A DNA stretch of 7,497 nucleotides from an uncultured Bacilli bacterium (GTDB lineage Bacteria; Bacillota_I; Bacilli_A; RF39; UBA660). Of this stretch, positions 1-7,298 are shown one piece after another; the first letter of the stretch is position 1; each line of letters starts with the position of its first letter. The translations under genes were made by a program, and so were the position numbers. The DNA lies in contig CAJOQL010000083.1 in assembly GCA_905236935.1 (NCBI GenBank), positions 1 to 7,497 on the forward strand. Reading direction: 5' to 3'. Below the pieces are notes generated by a model. That model searched no databases. It was not told the origin of the DNA and was given only the letters and a program-made list of their open reading frames with translations.

Positions 1-1
1 A

Positions 2-160
2 ATTAATATGAGTAGAGGTTATCTTTCTCATATTGAGAGTCCTAATATTCAAAAAGGTGTTTCTCTTGATACTCTATTTCTTTTATCACAAAAATATAAT
101 TTTGATATTAGAAAGTTCTTTGATGGGTATGAAGAATTGCTGAAAGAAAAAAATAAATAA
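2..160 (+). CDS. XRE/Cro-family helix-turn-helix regulator, 3' end only
   Basis: The gene is cut by the left edge; 52 codons before the TAA at 158-160 are visible. The peptide contains SRGYLSHIESPNIQKGVSLD followed by TLFLLSQKYN, then a short tail with FFDGYEELL. This matches the second half of an XRE/Cro-type DNA-binding domain: the end of the recognition helix (YLSHIE), the SLDTL helix, and the FF-x-GYEELL end common in small Firmicutes regulators. The first half of the domain lies outside the window. The ATG at 8-10 falls inside the fold, so I do not treat it as the start. The gene is convergent with the DUF4116 gene at 214-1632 and shares an intergenic inverted repeat with it. It could regulate the neighbouring cluster, but no operator is visible, so that role is inference. 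Confidence 0.75.
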   Translation: MNMSRGYLSHIESPNIQKGVSLDTLFLLSQKYNFDIRKFFDGYEELLKEKNK

Positions 161-190
161 AGATGATGTAAGAATTGTCTTTATTTATTT
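151..190. terminator. Bidirectional terminator-like inverted repeat between convergent genes
   Basis: AAATAAATAAAGA (151-163) and TCTTTATTTATTT (178-190) are perfect 13-base inverted copies around a 14-base loop. The left arm contains the TAA stop of the XRE gene. Read on the minus strand, the second arm runs into TTTTCTTTC, a better U-tract than on the plus strand, so it may mainly end the DUF4116 transcript. The stem has only one G-C pair, so termination strength is uncertain. Confidence 0.5.
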
Positions 191-213
191 AAATACTTCT
201 ATTTTCAATATTA

Positions 214-1632
214 TTAAGATGGTAAATCTTCATCAGTTAAACATTTCTTTAACTGGTATTCTTCAATTAACTTTTTCATATCTAAAAAAAATATTTCATG
301 TCTATTATATTTTAATAATTGCTCTCTAGCTATTTTAATTAATCTTGAATCTTTTTGATATCTTTCACTAGCATATTGTAAATTATTACCATAAACTTTT
401 ATAGCGGCTAATACTACTTCTTTATCATTTTTTAATCTATCACTAATAAATCTAAAAGATTTAGGCTGAATTTTTAAAGATTTAATTACAACATCTCTAT
501 CATTTTTTAATCTATCACTTAAGTCATAAAGAAGACAATTATAAGAATTTTTATCAACAAAATCTAAAGCATATAATGCAATTTCTTTATTATCAGCATA
601 TATTTTTTTAAAATCTTTATCACCATTTTTATACGGATTATATTGGCAACATTTTTTAGCTATATCCAAATCATTTTTTAATCTAGGAGATAATAAATCA
701 AATAGACCATAACTGTGATAGCTAACACCTAATGCACTAAGAGCAACTTCTTTATTATCATAAAATATACTAATATATTCTTTAAAATACAATGGATCAT
801 TCTTTATTAATAACTTTATCAATTCCATATCATTAGGGTATTTTTCTTTTATTTTTTTATAAATAGTCTCATATAATTTTTCTTTATCAAGTATATTCAA
901 ATTATTTTTAGACATTAGTGTTTTTATAATAATATCTCTTTTCTCTTGCATACTCTTATTTAAATATTTATATAAATTGGCATTACTATTTAATACTTTA
1001 TTAATAATTATTAAATTATTAGAATACTTATTAGTTAAACATTTATAAAAAATAGGATACACTGATATAAAATTAGTTATTATTGCGTCATAATCTATTG
1101 TATTGTAGTAATCCAAATCAAAGTCAAAATAAAAATCTTTATAATCAAAATCATCTATTATTAAGAAATCTATTAGTTTCTGTTTATTATTTAATTTTAA
1201 TATTTCATTAAATTTTATTCCTAATTCTTCATATCGCTTTTTTGCAATCATTTTATTATTTTTATAGGTATAGTGAATATAATTACTAAATAGAGTTTCA
1301 ACATCATCATACTCATCAAATCTAAAAACTTCTAAATTATCTTTAAACTTGTCAAACCAAGGTCCTAAATTATAATCTATCTTATTTCCATATATTTCAA
1401 TTGTTATTTCATCATCTTTTATAGATGTTTCAAGTGGTAAATCTAAATTATAGCACCTGCCAAAAGTTTGGGTTGCCCAACTTTCATAAGTTCCTTCATT
1501 TAATAATTTTTTAGGCATTGTTTTTATGTAATCAAAATTTATTCTTTTATATTGCACATTTACTAATTTTTTCAATAATTGTTTAGGCCTTTTATCTTTT
1601 ATTTTGAATCTATATAATACATTTATTGACAT
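214..1632 (-). CDS. DUF4116 repeat protein with unique N-terminal domain and SSB-like tail
   Basis: This 472-residue protein has no recognised enzymatic function. Residues 1-150 are a non-repeat domain (for example SWATQTFGRCYNLDLP at 51-66) that I cannot name with confidence. Residues 157-187 form a striking run of Asp alternating with Phe/Tyr. From about residue 290 to 430 there are DUF4116-type helical repeats, clearest as LSDRLKNDRDVVIKSLK and ISDRLKNDKEVVLAAIK, spaced 25 residues apart. The C-terminus is TDEDLPS, close to the DDDLPF tip of SSB but with Ser in place of the final Phe. The start is secure: AGGAGG (1639-1644) sits 6 bases upstream of the ATG. No signal peptide or membrane segment is seen, so it is probably cytoplasmic. 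It is the last gene of the minus-strand cluster, separated from the 713-residue paralogue by 288 bases, and may be co-transcribed or driven from its own promoter near 1897-1924. A role as a helical scaffold or sensor is inference. Confidence 0.85.
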   Translation of the reverse strand: MSINVLYRFKIKDKRPKQLLKKLVNVQYKRINFDYIKTMPKKLLNEGTYESWATQTFGRCYNLDLPLETSIKDDEITIEIYGNKIDYNLGPWFDKFKDNLEVFRFDEYDDVETLFSNYIHYTYKNNKMIAKKRYEELGIKFNEILKLNNKQKLIDFLIIDDFDYKDFYFDFDLDYYNTIDYDAIITNFISVYPIFYKCLTNKYSNNLIIINKVLNSNANLYKYLNKSMQEKRDIIIKTLMSKNNLNILDKEKLYETIYKKIKEKYPNDMELIKLLIKNDPLYFKEYISIFYDNKEVALSALGVSYHSYGLFDLLSPRLKNDLDIAKKCCQYNPYKNGDKDFKKIYADNKEIALYALDFVDKNSYNCLLYDLSDRLKNDRDVVIKSLKIQPKSFRFISDRLKNDKEVVLAAIKVYGNNLQYASERYQKDSRLIKIAREQLLKYNRHEIFFLDMKKLIEEYQLKKCLTDEDLPS

Positions 1633-1666
1633 GTTAATCCTCCTAATTTATGATTTTTTTATAGCA

Positions 1667-1819
1667 TTAATGCTTATATAATAAATAATAATCTAGTATT
1701 ACATCATTTGCTGAAATAAATGATAAAGTTTCTATTTCATCAACTAACACAAATTCTTCATCTTTTATTATATTGTCACTAGCAAAAATTAATGCACCAA
1801 AACAATATTCTTTGTTCAT
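1667..1819 (-). CDS. Possible small acidic protein (50 aa), unrecognised
   Basis: An ATG-to-TAA frame of 50 codons fills much of the gap between the two large DUF4116 genes. The peptide begins MNKEYCFGALIFASDN and ends DVILDYYLLYKH. It is acidic (about ten Asp/Glu against three Lys) and hydrophobic, with no family I recognise. An in-frame TAA lies two codons before the ATG, so the frame cannot start earlier on an ATG. No convincing Shine-Dalgarno site precedes it, which is the main argument against it. In favour are its protein-like composition, a candidate promoter about 75 bases upstream, and a 34-base gap to the next gene. It could be a real small partner protein, a remnant, or chance. Confidence 0.35.
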   Translation of the reverse strand: MNKEYCFGALIFASDNIIKDEEFVLVDEIETLSFISANDVILDYYLLYKH

Positions 1820-1896
1820 TATTTAAATTACTTAAAAAGAAATTCATGTTAAAAGGAAAATATTCTTTTTATAAAGTTTATCTGTTTCTTTACATA

Positions 1897-1924
1897 TTAT
1901 ACTTTTTCTAGCATCATATCTTAA
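1897..1924 (-). promoter_or_regulatory. Candidate sigma70-type promoter at the end of the 713-aa gene
   Basis: On the minus strand TTAAGA (1919-1924, four of six matches to TTGACA) is separated by 16 bases from a perfect TATAAT (1897-1902). The -35 element overlaps the TAA stop of the 713-residue gene. It could drive the small frame at 1667-1819 and the 472-residue DUF4116 gene apart from the MoxR operon. In such AT-rich DNA a perfect TATAAT can occur by chance, so confidence is moderate. Confidence 0.4.
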
Positions 1925-4062
1925 AATGGTAAATTTAATAATATTTCTTGCATTTTAGTACTAGCATATTTAATAGCATTTTTATTTTGTTTTATGGCCT
2001 CTAAAACTATTGTTGGATTATCTTTATATTGATTAGCAAAATACATTAAAGCATTACCATTAATTTTAACTGCTTTTAATACAAAACTGTAGTTTTTAGT
2101 ATATTTTTCATCAAGATATTTAATTACTTCTGGATTTTCTTTTATTACTTTTAATATAAAGTCATAGTCATAAATATATTCCCAGCTAAGGCAATTTATT
2201 GCTTCTGGATTATGAGTAACCATATTTAGTAATAAATCTTCATAATTTTTTAGTTTATTTTTCATATAGAAAATAACAAAAAGATTCTCTTTAATACTTT
2301 TTTCTAAAAAATGATAATAATTATCCCATTCGGTATCTAAATAGATAATTGCTAAACTATACTTACTAATAGCTATGTCTACTATTTCAATATCTTTTTT
2401 TAGTTTATCACTAGCATACTGTAGTGCATCACCATTTTTTTTAACAGCTTTTAATACTATACTCCGATTATCTTTTAATTCATCACTCAAATACTGTAAA
2501 ATACGACCACTATATTCTAAAGATTTTAAAACAAAATTGATATCATTCTTTAAAGAATCGCTAGCATATTTAAAAAAATATGAATCTTTTTTAATTACTT
2601 CTAACATAAAAATACTGTTATCTTTTAATTCATCACTAGCAAATTTTAAGCAATATGGATCTATTTTGATGGCCTCTATTACTATTTTTTTATCATTCCT
2701 AAGTCTTTTACTAACATATTTAAGTATGCCATGATAACAAAGATGTTGTGCTTTTTCAATAGCTCTTATTACAATATCTCGATCATCCTTTAGTTCATCA
2801 CTTACATACTCTAATGCATATGCAAAGTTTGATACTGCTTGCATAGCAACATCTTTATTATTTTTTAACCTATCATTTGCATACTCTAATGCATATCCAT
2901 TATTTTTAACAGCAAGTAATACTACTTCTTCATCATCTTTTAATCTAGCACTAGCATATTTTAAAGCTAATCCATTTTCTTTTACTGCTGTCATAACAAT
3001 TTCTTTATCATTTTTTAATTCTTTACTTAAGCATTTTAATAATTGTCCTTCTTTATTTATATTTTCCAGAATATAATCTCTATTTTGCTCTATTAACATA
3101 ATATAATCTTTATTATTTTTTAATAATTTAGAAACATTTTTATCAAATAATAATTCATAACTAATATATTTAATTAAACTAATATTTTTACAAAGTGCCA
3201 TCAATGCTATATCTTTATTATTACATAATCTTTCACTTACAAATGTTATAGCCAACGGATTATTATTAATAGCAGCAATTGCTACTTCTTCATCATCTTT
3301 TAATCTAGCACTAGCATATTCTAAAGCTAATCCATTTTCTTTTACAATGTTACATACAATATCTTTATCATCAGTAATAGTATCGCCATAATATTCAAGC
3401 AAGGAACCAAGATTATAAAAATCTTTATTAACTAATTCATATTTGAGTTCTTTATCAATATCTACATCAGCAGCTATCCATATATAATCTAAATAAGGTT
3501 GTTCTTTAATTACTTTTTTTATTATTTCTTTATCACATTGTAAATCATAATCAGCATAAATCAAATCTTCAGCTTTACATGAAAGCATCCAGTCAACTAC
3601 TTCCCTATCATTCTTTAGTTCATTACTAACACGCATAAAGATATCTGGAACATTATTAGATAAACCAGCAATAACTATTTCTTTATCATTTCTAATATCT
3701 TCATTAGAAAATTCAAAAGCATATACATTTCCTCTAGAACATGATTCTCCATTAATTTCTTTTAATACCATATTTTTTTCACAATTATATACATAATTAT
3801 ATATTTTATCATAATTATTAACACATTCTTTATATATTAAGTTTCCAAGCAATCCATATGTATTACTTATTAGTATTTTCTTAATTTCTTTTTCATTATT
3901 AAATTTATTAATAATATTTAATAATGATTTATTATTACATCGTTCTTCAAATTCATTATAAAATTGACCATCACAATCATAATATATATCATATAAGTCA
4001 TATAGATTTTTATAATATTTATCTATTTCATTATATACTAATTCTCTTACTTCTTCTGGCAT
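1921..4062 (-). CDS. Large DUF4116 tandem-repeat protein (about 22 x 25 aa)
   Basis: This 713-residue protein is almost wholly built from DUF4116-type repeats. A short Tyr/Asp-rich N-terminal region (residues 1-119) precedes repeats running from about 120 to 705. The unit is roughly LKNDKEIVIxAIKxNGxALxYAS, and its Asn/Asp anchor recurs at residues 126, 152, 177, 202, 232, 257, 282, 307, 352, 377, 402, 427, 457, 482, 507, 532, 557, 582, 607, 632, 657 and 682. That is a 25-residue period with inserts of 5 or 20. Two units match the roughly 50-residue DUF4116 domain, and the pattern suggests an all-helical solenoid. No catalytic motif, signal peptide or membrane segment is seen. The protein ends LLNLPF, keeping LPF but not the acidic part of an SSB-like tip. 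The start is supported by AAGGTGAT (4066-4073), which overlaps the stop codon of the upstream HEPN gene and implies coupled translation. A binding, sensor or scaffold role is inference. Confidence 0.9.
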   Translation of the reverse strand: MPEEVRELVYNEIDKYYKNLYDLYDIYYDCDGQFYNEFEERCNNKSLLNIINKFNNEKEIKKILISNTYGLLGNLIYKECVNNYDKIYNYVYNCEKNMVLKEINGESCSRGNVYAFEFSNEDIRNDKEIVIAGLSNNVPDIFMRVSNELKNDREVVDWMLSCKAEDLIYADYDLQCDKEIIKKVIKEQPYLDYIWIAADVDIDKELKYELVNKDFYNLGSLLEYYGDTITDDKDIVCNIVKENGLALEYASARLKDDEEVAIAAINNNPLAITFVSERLCNNKDIALMALCKNISLIKYISYELLFDKNVSKLLKNNKDYIMLIEQNRDYILENINKEGQLLKCLSKELKNDKEIVMTAVKENGLALKYASARLKDDEEVVLLAVKNNGYALEYANDRLKNNKDVAMQAVSNFAYALEYVSDELKDDRDIVIRAIEKAQHLCYHGILKYVSKRLRNDKKIVIEAIKIDPYCLKFASDELKDNSIFMLEVIKKDSYFFKYASDSLKNDINFVLKSLEYSGRILQYLSDELKDNRSIVLKAVKKNGDALQYASDKLKKDIEIVDIAISKYSLAIIYLDTEWDNYYHFLEKSIKENLFVIFYMKNKLKNYEDLLLNMVTHNPEAINCLSWEYIYDYDFILKVIKENPEVIKYLDEKYTKNYSFVLKAVKINGNALMYFANQYKDNPTIVLEAIKQNKNAIKYASTKMQEILLNLPF
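2922..2985 (-). repeat. Copy 1 of a 64-bp near-identical direct repeat
   Basis: This 64-base stretch (residues 360-381 of the DUF4116 protein) matches 3282-3345 at 63 of 64 positions. The only difference is T at 2961 versus C at 3321, which changes Lys368 to the Glu found at residue 248. The copies are exactly 360 bases apart, and flanking DNA on both sides is clearly diverged. Confidence 0.9.
3282..3345 (-). repeat. Copy 2 of a 64-bp near-identical direct repeat
   Basis: Partner of 2922-2985, encoding residues 240-261 of the same protein (core ENGLALEYASARLKDDEEV). Identity this high between units of an otherwise diverged array suggests recent duplication or gene conversion. Confidence 0.9.
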
Positions 4063-4071
4063 AACATCACC

Positions 4072-4524
4072 TTAACTATATACAACTTCGTTAACTTCTT
4101 TTTTTAAAGATTTATAAGTATTATATAAATATTTAAGTAATTCTAAATCTATGTACATATTAGACATTATTTTATTTCTTGATGATGATATTATTTTTAA
4201 ATAATATTTATTTTTGTTTTTATTAATAATAACTTTTTTATGAGCAATAGCATTTCTTATATGTCTTATTACATCTTTAATATTTTGTTTATCAATAATA
4301 TAAATATGAATAGTATCATTATCAATTATGTTTTTAACATTATTTTTATAATCAATACTATGAATATTACAATACTTTTTAAATTGATTAGTAAATTTTA
4401 TTGTTTTTCTTTGATTCCAATATAAATTATCAAATTTATTATCATCTAATATCCAATCTATTATTATTCCATATTCATCAATTAATTTATGTTTTATCAA
4501 ATAACTTACTAAATCTTTATTCAT
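4072..4524 (-). CDS. HEPN-like small protein, putative ribonuclease
   Basis: This is a 150-residue basic protein. Near its middle it carries HIRNAIAHKKV, in which Arg90-Asn-Ala-Ile-Ala-His95 fits the R-x4-6-H active-site motif of HEPN-domain RNases, including the polar residue after Arg. HEPN proteins are common as toxins and as effectors of anti-phage systems, where they cut RNA as dimers. Predicted helices on both sides fit the fold, but the family assignment rests mainly on this motif. I chose the ATG at 4522-4524, one base after the vWA gene's TAA. A GTG at 4549-4551 and an ATG at 4546-4548 would extend it by up to nine residues (MMILIIGGN) inside the vWA gene. The site before the chosen start (GGTGGT) is weak, so translation may be coupled to the upstream gene. 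Nine bases separate it from the 713-residue DUF4116 gene, so it sits inside the operon. No separate antitoxin is recognisable unless a neighbour serves as one. Confidence 0.7.
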   Translation of the reverse strand: MNKDLVSYLIKHKLIDEYGIIIDWILDDNKFDNLYWNQRKTIKFTNQFKKYCNIHSIDYKNNVKNIIDNDTIHIYIIDKQNIKDVIRHIRNAIAHKKVIINKNKNKYYLKIISSSRNKIMSNMYIDLELLKYLYNTYKSLKKEVNEVVYS

Positions 4525-4525
4525 A

Positions 4526-5920
4526 TTACCACCAATTATTAATATCATCACATTCTAAAGGTATTACAATACCATGTGGATTTTTAACTGATAAATTATT
4601 AATATCATTAAATACTACCCAAATATTACGATATGTTTTTGGTTTAGGTATTTCATCGTCACCAAAGCCATCGGTAAAATAGATAAGGAGAGCATCACGA
4701 TAATTATTTTTATTAATATATTCAATTACTGGAGTAAACGATGTTCCACCTCTACCAGTTACTTCCATATTAATATCACTAATTTTTTTAGCTTTATATA
4801 CTCTTCCTATATCAGCATCACATTCAATAACGGTAAGTTCAAACTTAATATGTTTTAAAATATCAAATATTTCTGTAAAGATATATTCAAGCATTTTATT
4901 AGACATTGAACCTGATGTATCTATTGCTACTACTACTCTAATTGTTCTATCATTAATTCGACCACTGATATCAAATCTTTCTGGTTGTCTACGATTTAAT
5001 CTTGTTTTTGTTTTTTTATAAGGTATTGGTATTAATCCAATATACTTTTTTAAAACATTTTGCCATTTTATTTTAGCAGGTGCTAATATTTTATTTATAG
5101 CATCTATTTGATATGCTGGTAATAGTCCACGACTGAATTCTGGTATACCGTCATATACTTCTTTAACAAACTCTTTTATTTCTCCAGATACTTCATGATA
5201 ATCATCACTATTTGTCCATATATGATCTTTATTACCATTACTATCATTTGCAGTGATTATATCACTATTATTATGTTCACTTTGATTTCTTTTCATATTA
5301 TTTTCAAACATTTCACTAATTAATAATTCTTTTTGATTATTAATTTCAATATTTCCAATCAATTCATAATAATAAGCATAGTCTTGACAATAAGCAACAT
5401 TTTTTTTAGTCAATTCACTAATAGTTCTACTAGTAATAATATCTTTGGGTATTAACATTATTTCATTATTAATATATTCATTTAACATATCATTAACAGC
5501 TGCATCCATAGCAATATTTAATTTTTTATGAATATCACTATTTTTTTTAGGATTCATTCTTACCATTTCTGTTGGATGATTAAAGACTAAATGTTCAATT
5601 TCATGACATATAATATATATTATTTCTCTTAATTTATATTTTCCTAATAATAAGGGATTAACAATTATAATAAATGGATTACTATCAATACTAACACCAG
5701 CAATAATATCTTTTTTAAAATTTATTTCTAAGTTTATATTTATTAAAAAATAACCATAATATCTATCTTTTTTACTTATTAAAAATAATTTTATATCTTC
5801 AAAAATATGTCTAAAAGAATCCTCAATAATATTTAAGGCATCTTTATTTGTTTTATCTGCTTCTACTAATAAAATATTATCATACATTAAAGTCATATAA
5901 TATAAGATATCTTTTTCCAT
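4526..5920 (-). CDS. DUF2201-type putative metallopeptidase with C-terminal vWA domain
   Basis: This 464-residue protein has two parts. The N-terminal part (about 1-190) holds a zinc-metallopeptidase-like site, CHEIEHLVFNHP, with His106, Glu107 and His110 forming HExxH. It is followed by AMDAAVNDML (138-147), the conserved stretch that follows the site in DUF2201 N-terminal domains. After an Asn/Ser-rich linker (about 195-240), the C-terminal part is a vWA-like domain with an intact MIDAS metal site: Asp334-x-Ser336-x-Ser338 in AIDTSGSMS, Thr393 in GRGGTSF, and Asp417 in YFTDGFGD. DUF2201 proteins are usually encoded beside MoxR ATPases, as here. The vWA domain would bind the ATPase or a substrate through its metal ion; peptidase activity is unproven. 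The ATG overlaps the ATPase stop as TAATG, with GAGG 10 bases upstream. No signal peptide is seen. The protein ends INNWW just before the HEPN start. Confidence 0.9.
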   Translation of the reverse strand: MEKDILYYMTLMYDNILLVEADKTNKDALNIIEDSFRHIFEDIKLFLISKKDRYYGYFLININLEINFKKDIIAGVSIDSNPFIIIVNPLLLGKYKLREIIYIICHEIEHLVFNHPTEMVRMNPKKNSDIHKKLNIAMDAAVNDMLNEYINNEIMLIPKDIITSRTISELTKKNVAYCQDYAYYYELIGNIEINNQKELLISEMFENNMKRNQSEHNNSDIITANDSNGNKDHIWTNSDDYHEVSGEIKEFVKEVYDGIPEFSRGLLPAYQIDAINKILAPAKIKWQNVLKKYIGLIPIPYKKTKTRLNRRQPERFDISGRINDRTIRVVVAIDTSGSMSNKMLEYIFTEIFDILKHIKFELTVIECDADIGRVYKAKKISDINMEVTGRGGTSFTPVIEYINKNNYRDALLIYFTDGFGDDEIPKPKTYRNIWVVFNDINNLSVKNPHGIVIPLECDDINNWW

Positions 5921-7239
5921 TAGTTAGAAACCTCTATTTTTCTTGTATTATAATTAGTAAATTCAAGTAATTCTAGAATATTATCATCAAATATATCATA
6001 TATATAATCATATATTTCTTTATTATTAATAGTTTTTAAATCTACTAAATTTTGACAAAAAGATAATTTATTAGATTTATCTATTAATTCAATAAATATC
6101 TTAAGTTTATTTTTTATTATATTATTATTACTTTTTAAATTATCAAAATTATTAACTAAATAATCTAATATACTTTTACATGTAATTGAATTTCTAACTG
6201 TAGATTGTTCTTTGATAATAGCTACTATTTTATCATCTATATCTTTGTTATCATAATTAAAGATATCTTTAGCAGTAACAATCTTACTTTTATCTTTTAA
6301 ACTAGTATAATACATTGAAGTAACACTAGCACCTAATTTAGAAGACATAATAGTTCTAATATCATCATCTTTATTAGTTAATTCTTCTTTTTTAAAGAAT
6401 TCATCTAATTTATCTTTACCAGATAATATTAAATTTATCATTTCCCAACCACGAGGACTTGGAGTTGGCATATCTTCATCTTCTAAATTACTATTATTAT
6501 CTGATAAGTTTTTTTCATGATTAGCTATAAAATTAATTATTGTTTCATCAAAATCTTTTTTTAGAGCATAATTAATCCATTCTGTTGAATCATCTCTTAC
6601 TTTTATTTTAATAAATCTATCTAATTGAGCTGGATCCATTTCATTTGTTGAATAGATACTATTTTGAGTAGATGGATTCATAGCAGCAATAATAAGTACC
6701 CACCATGGCAATCTATAACCATTTACAGTTCTTGTTAGAATTATATTCATTAATTCTCTAAAAACGGCATTATCAGTTCTATTAATTTCATCAAAAAAAA
6801 TGATAACAGGTTTTACTTTTTTAAGTTTAATAGCATTAATTTTTTCTTCAAATGTTAAATCATTATTAGAATAGAAATTCTCTGTTCCTTCAAGTATCTT
6901 ATCAAGAGATAATTCACTATTATTTTCATTATTTAATATTTTTTCTGCTTCTTGGATTCTTTTAATAACATAGTATGGTAAAAATTTAAATTCTATTTCA
7001 TTATATTCATTTTTATATTGATATGGGATACCAGTTATTTCTCCTTCTTTTAAAGTACCACCTTCAATTGTAATACAAGTACCATTTAAAGATTGAGCTA
7101 TATTTTTAGGTACTTGACTTTTACCTATACCATGTTTACCAGATAATAATGGTGTTATTGCTAGATTATAATCATTTGTTAATAAATTAGATAATAATAT
7201 TCTTTTAGAAATACGAATTGCTTCATTAATAGTTGCCAT
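5920..7239 (-). CDS. MoxR-family AAA+ ATPase
   Basis: This 439-residue ATPase has the full AAA+ motif set: Walker A GKHGIGKS (34-41), Walker B VIIFFDEIN (145-153), sensor 1 AAMNPS with Asn188, a candidate arginine finger in QLDRF (Arg208), and sensor 2 in TPSPRGWEM (Arg263). The stretch FRELMNIILTRTVNGYRLP after Walker B and the MNPS sensor are typical of MoxR-like (AAA_5/AAA_3) ATPases. A charged segment between residues 95 and 140 and a helical C-terminal region (from about 290) are less conserved. MoxR proteins form hexamers that remodel partner proteins with a vWA-domain cofactor, here the overlapping downstream gene. The start is well supported by AAGGGG (7247-7252), seven bases from the ATG, and a promoter just upstream. 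It is the first gene of the apparent MoxR-vWA-HEPN-DUF4116 operon and probably acts in the cytoplasm. The substrate cannot be read from the sequence. Confidence 0.93.
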   Translation of the reverse strand: MATINEAIRISKRILLSNLLTNDYNLAITPLLSGKHGIGKSQVPKNIAQSLNGTCITIEGGTLKEGEITGIPYQYKNEYNEIEFKFLPYYVIKRIQEAEKILNNENNSELSLDKILEGTENFYSNNDLTFEEKINAIKLKKVKPVIIFFDEINRTDNAVFRELMNIILTRTVNGYRLPWWVLIIAAMNPSTQNSIYSTNEMDPAQLDRFIKIKVRDDSTEWINYALKKDFDETIINFIANHEKNLSDNNSNLEDEDMPTPSPRGWEMINLILSGKDKLDEFFKKEELTNKDDDIRTIMSSKLGASVTSMYYTSLKDKSKIVTAKDIFNYDNKDIDDKIVAIIKEQSTVRNSITCKSILDYLVNNFDNLKSNNNIIKNKLKIFIELIDKSNKLSFCQNLVDLKTINNKEIYDYIYDIFDDNILELLEFTNYNTRKIEVSN

Positions 7240-7268
7240 ATAAAATCCCCTTAATTAAGATGAAAATT

Positions 7269-7297
7269 ACTATATCACAATTAATAAGGAATGGCAA
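7269..7297 (-). promoter_or_regulatory. Sigma70-type promoter for the MoxR operon
   Basis: On the minus strand TTGCCA (-35, 7292-7297) is followed after exactly 17 bases by TATAGT (-10, 7269-7274). TGA directly before the -10 forms an extended TGn element. Transcription would start near 7262, giving a leader of about 20 bases that contains the AAGGGG ribosome site. It lies between the terminator-like hairpin of the upstream DUF4116 gene and the ATPase start, so the operon probably has its own promoter. Confidence 0.75.
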
Positions 7298-7298
7298 G

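Larger units (their letters stand above)
1948..3705 (-). repeat. Tandem 25-residue (75-bp) DUF4116 repeat array within the gene
   Basis: The coding DNA carries a 75-base periodicity from about 22 tandem repeat units. Most units have diverged, so the array is clear in the protein but imperfect in the DNA. Unit spacing is 25 residues except for three longer steps: 30 residues around 202-232, 45 around 307-352 and 30 around 427-457. The first degenerate units sit at the N-terminal side of the array. Confidence 0.85.

Noticed and set aside
1663..1674. Perfect 12-base palindrome AGCATTAATGCT upstream of the 472-aa gene.
   Set aside because: Short AT-rich palindromes are expected several times by chance in a window of this size. 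No second copy or promoter overlap supports an operator.
2375..2734. Plus-strand open frame of 119 codons.
   Set aside because: It lies entirely antisense to the DUF4116 repeat gene. Its Ser/Leu/Phe-rich content and internal periodicity are what the complement of the LKNDKEIV repeats would give.
1948..3705. A 75-base periodicity resembling a CRISPR array or minisatellite.
   Set aside because: The period is in an intact reading frame and comes from 25-residue protein repeats. Units are diverged and there is no constant repeat with unique spacers.
4525..4551. Longer start of the HEPN-like protein at GTG 4549-4551 or ATG 4546-4548.
   Set aside because: It would add MMILIIGGN, which is just the +1 reading of the vWA gene's end. 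The ATG at 4522-4524, one base after the vWA stop, matches the spacing in the rest of the operon. It is not strictly excluded.
4240..4682. Two overlapping plus-strand open frames (4240-4425 and 4401-4682).
   Set aside because: Both are antisense to the HEPN and vWA genes, low in complexity (Ile/Asn/Ser-rich), lack ribosome sites and resemble no family.
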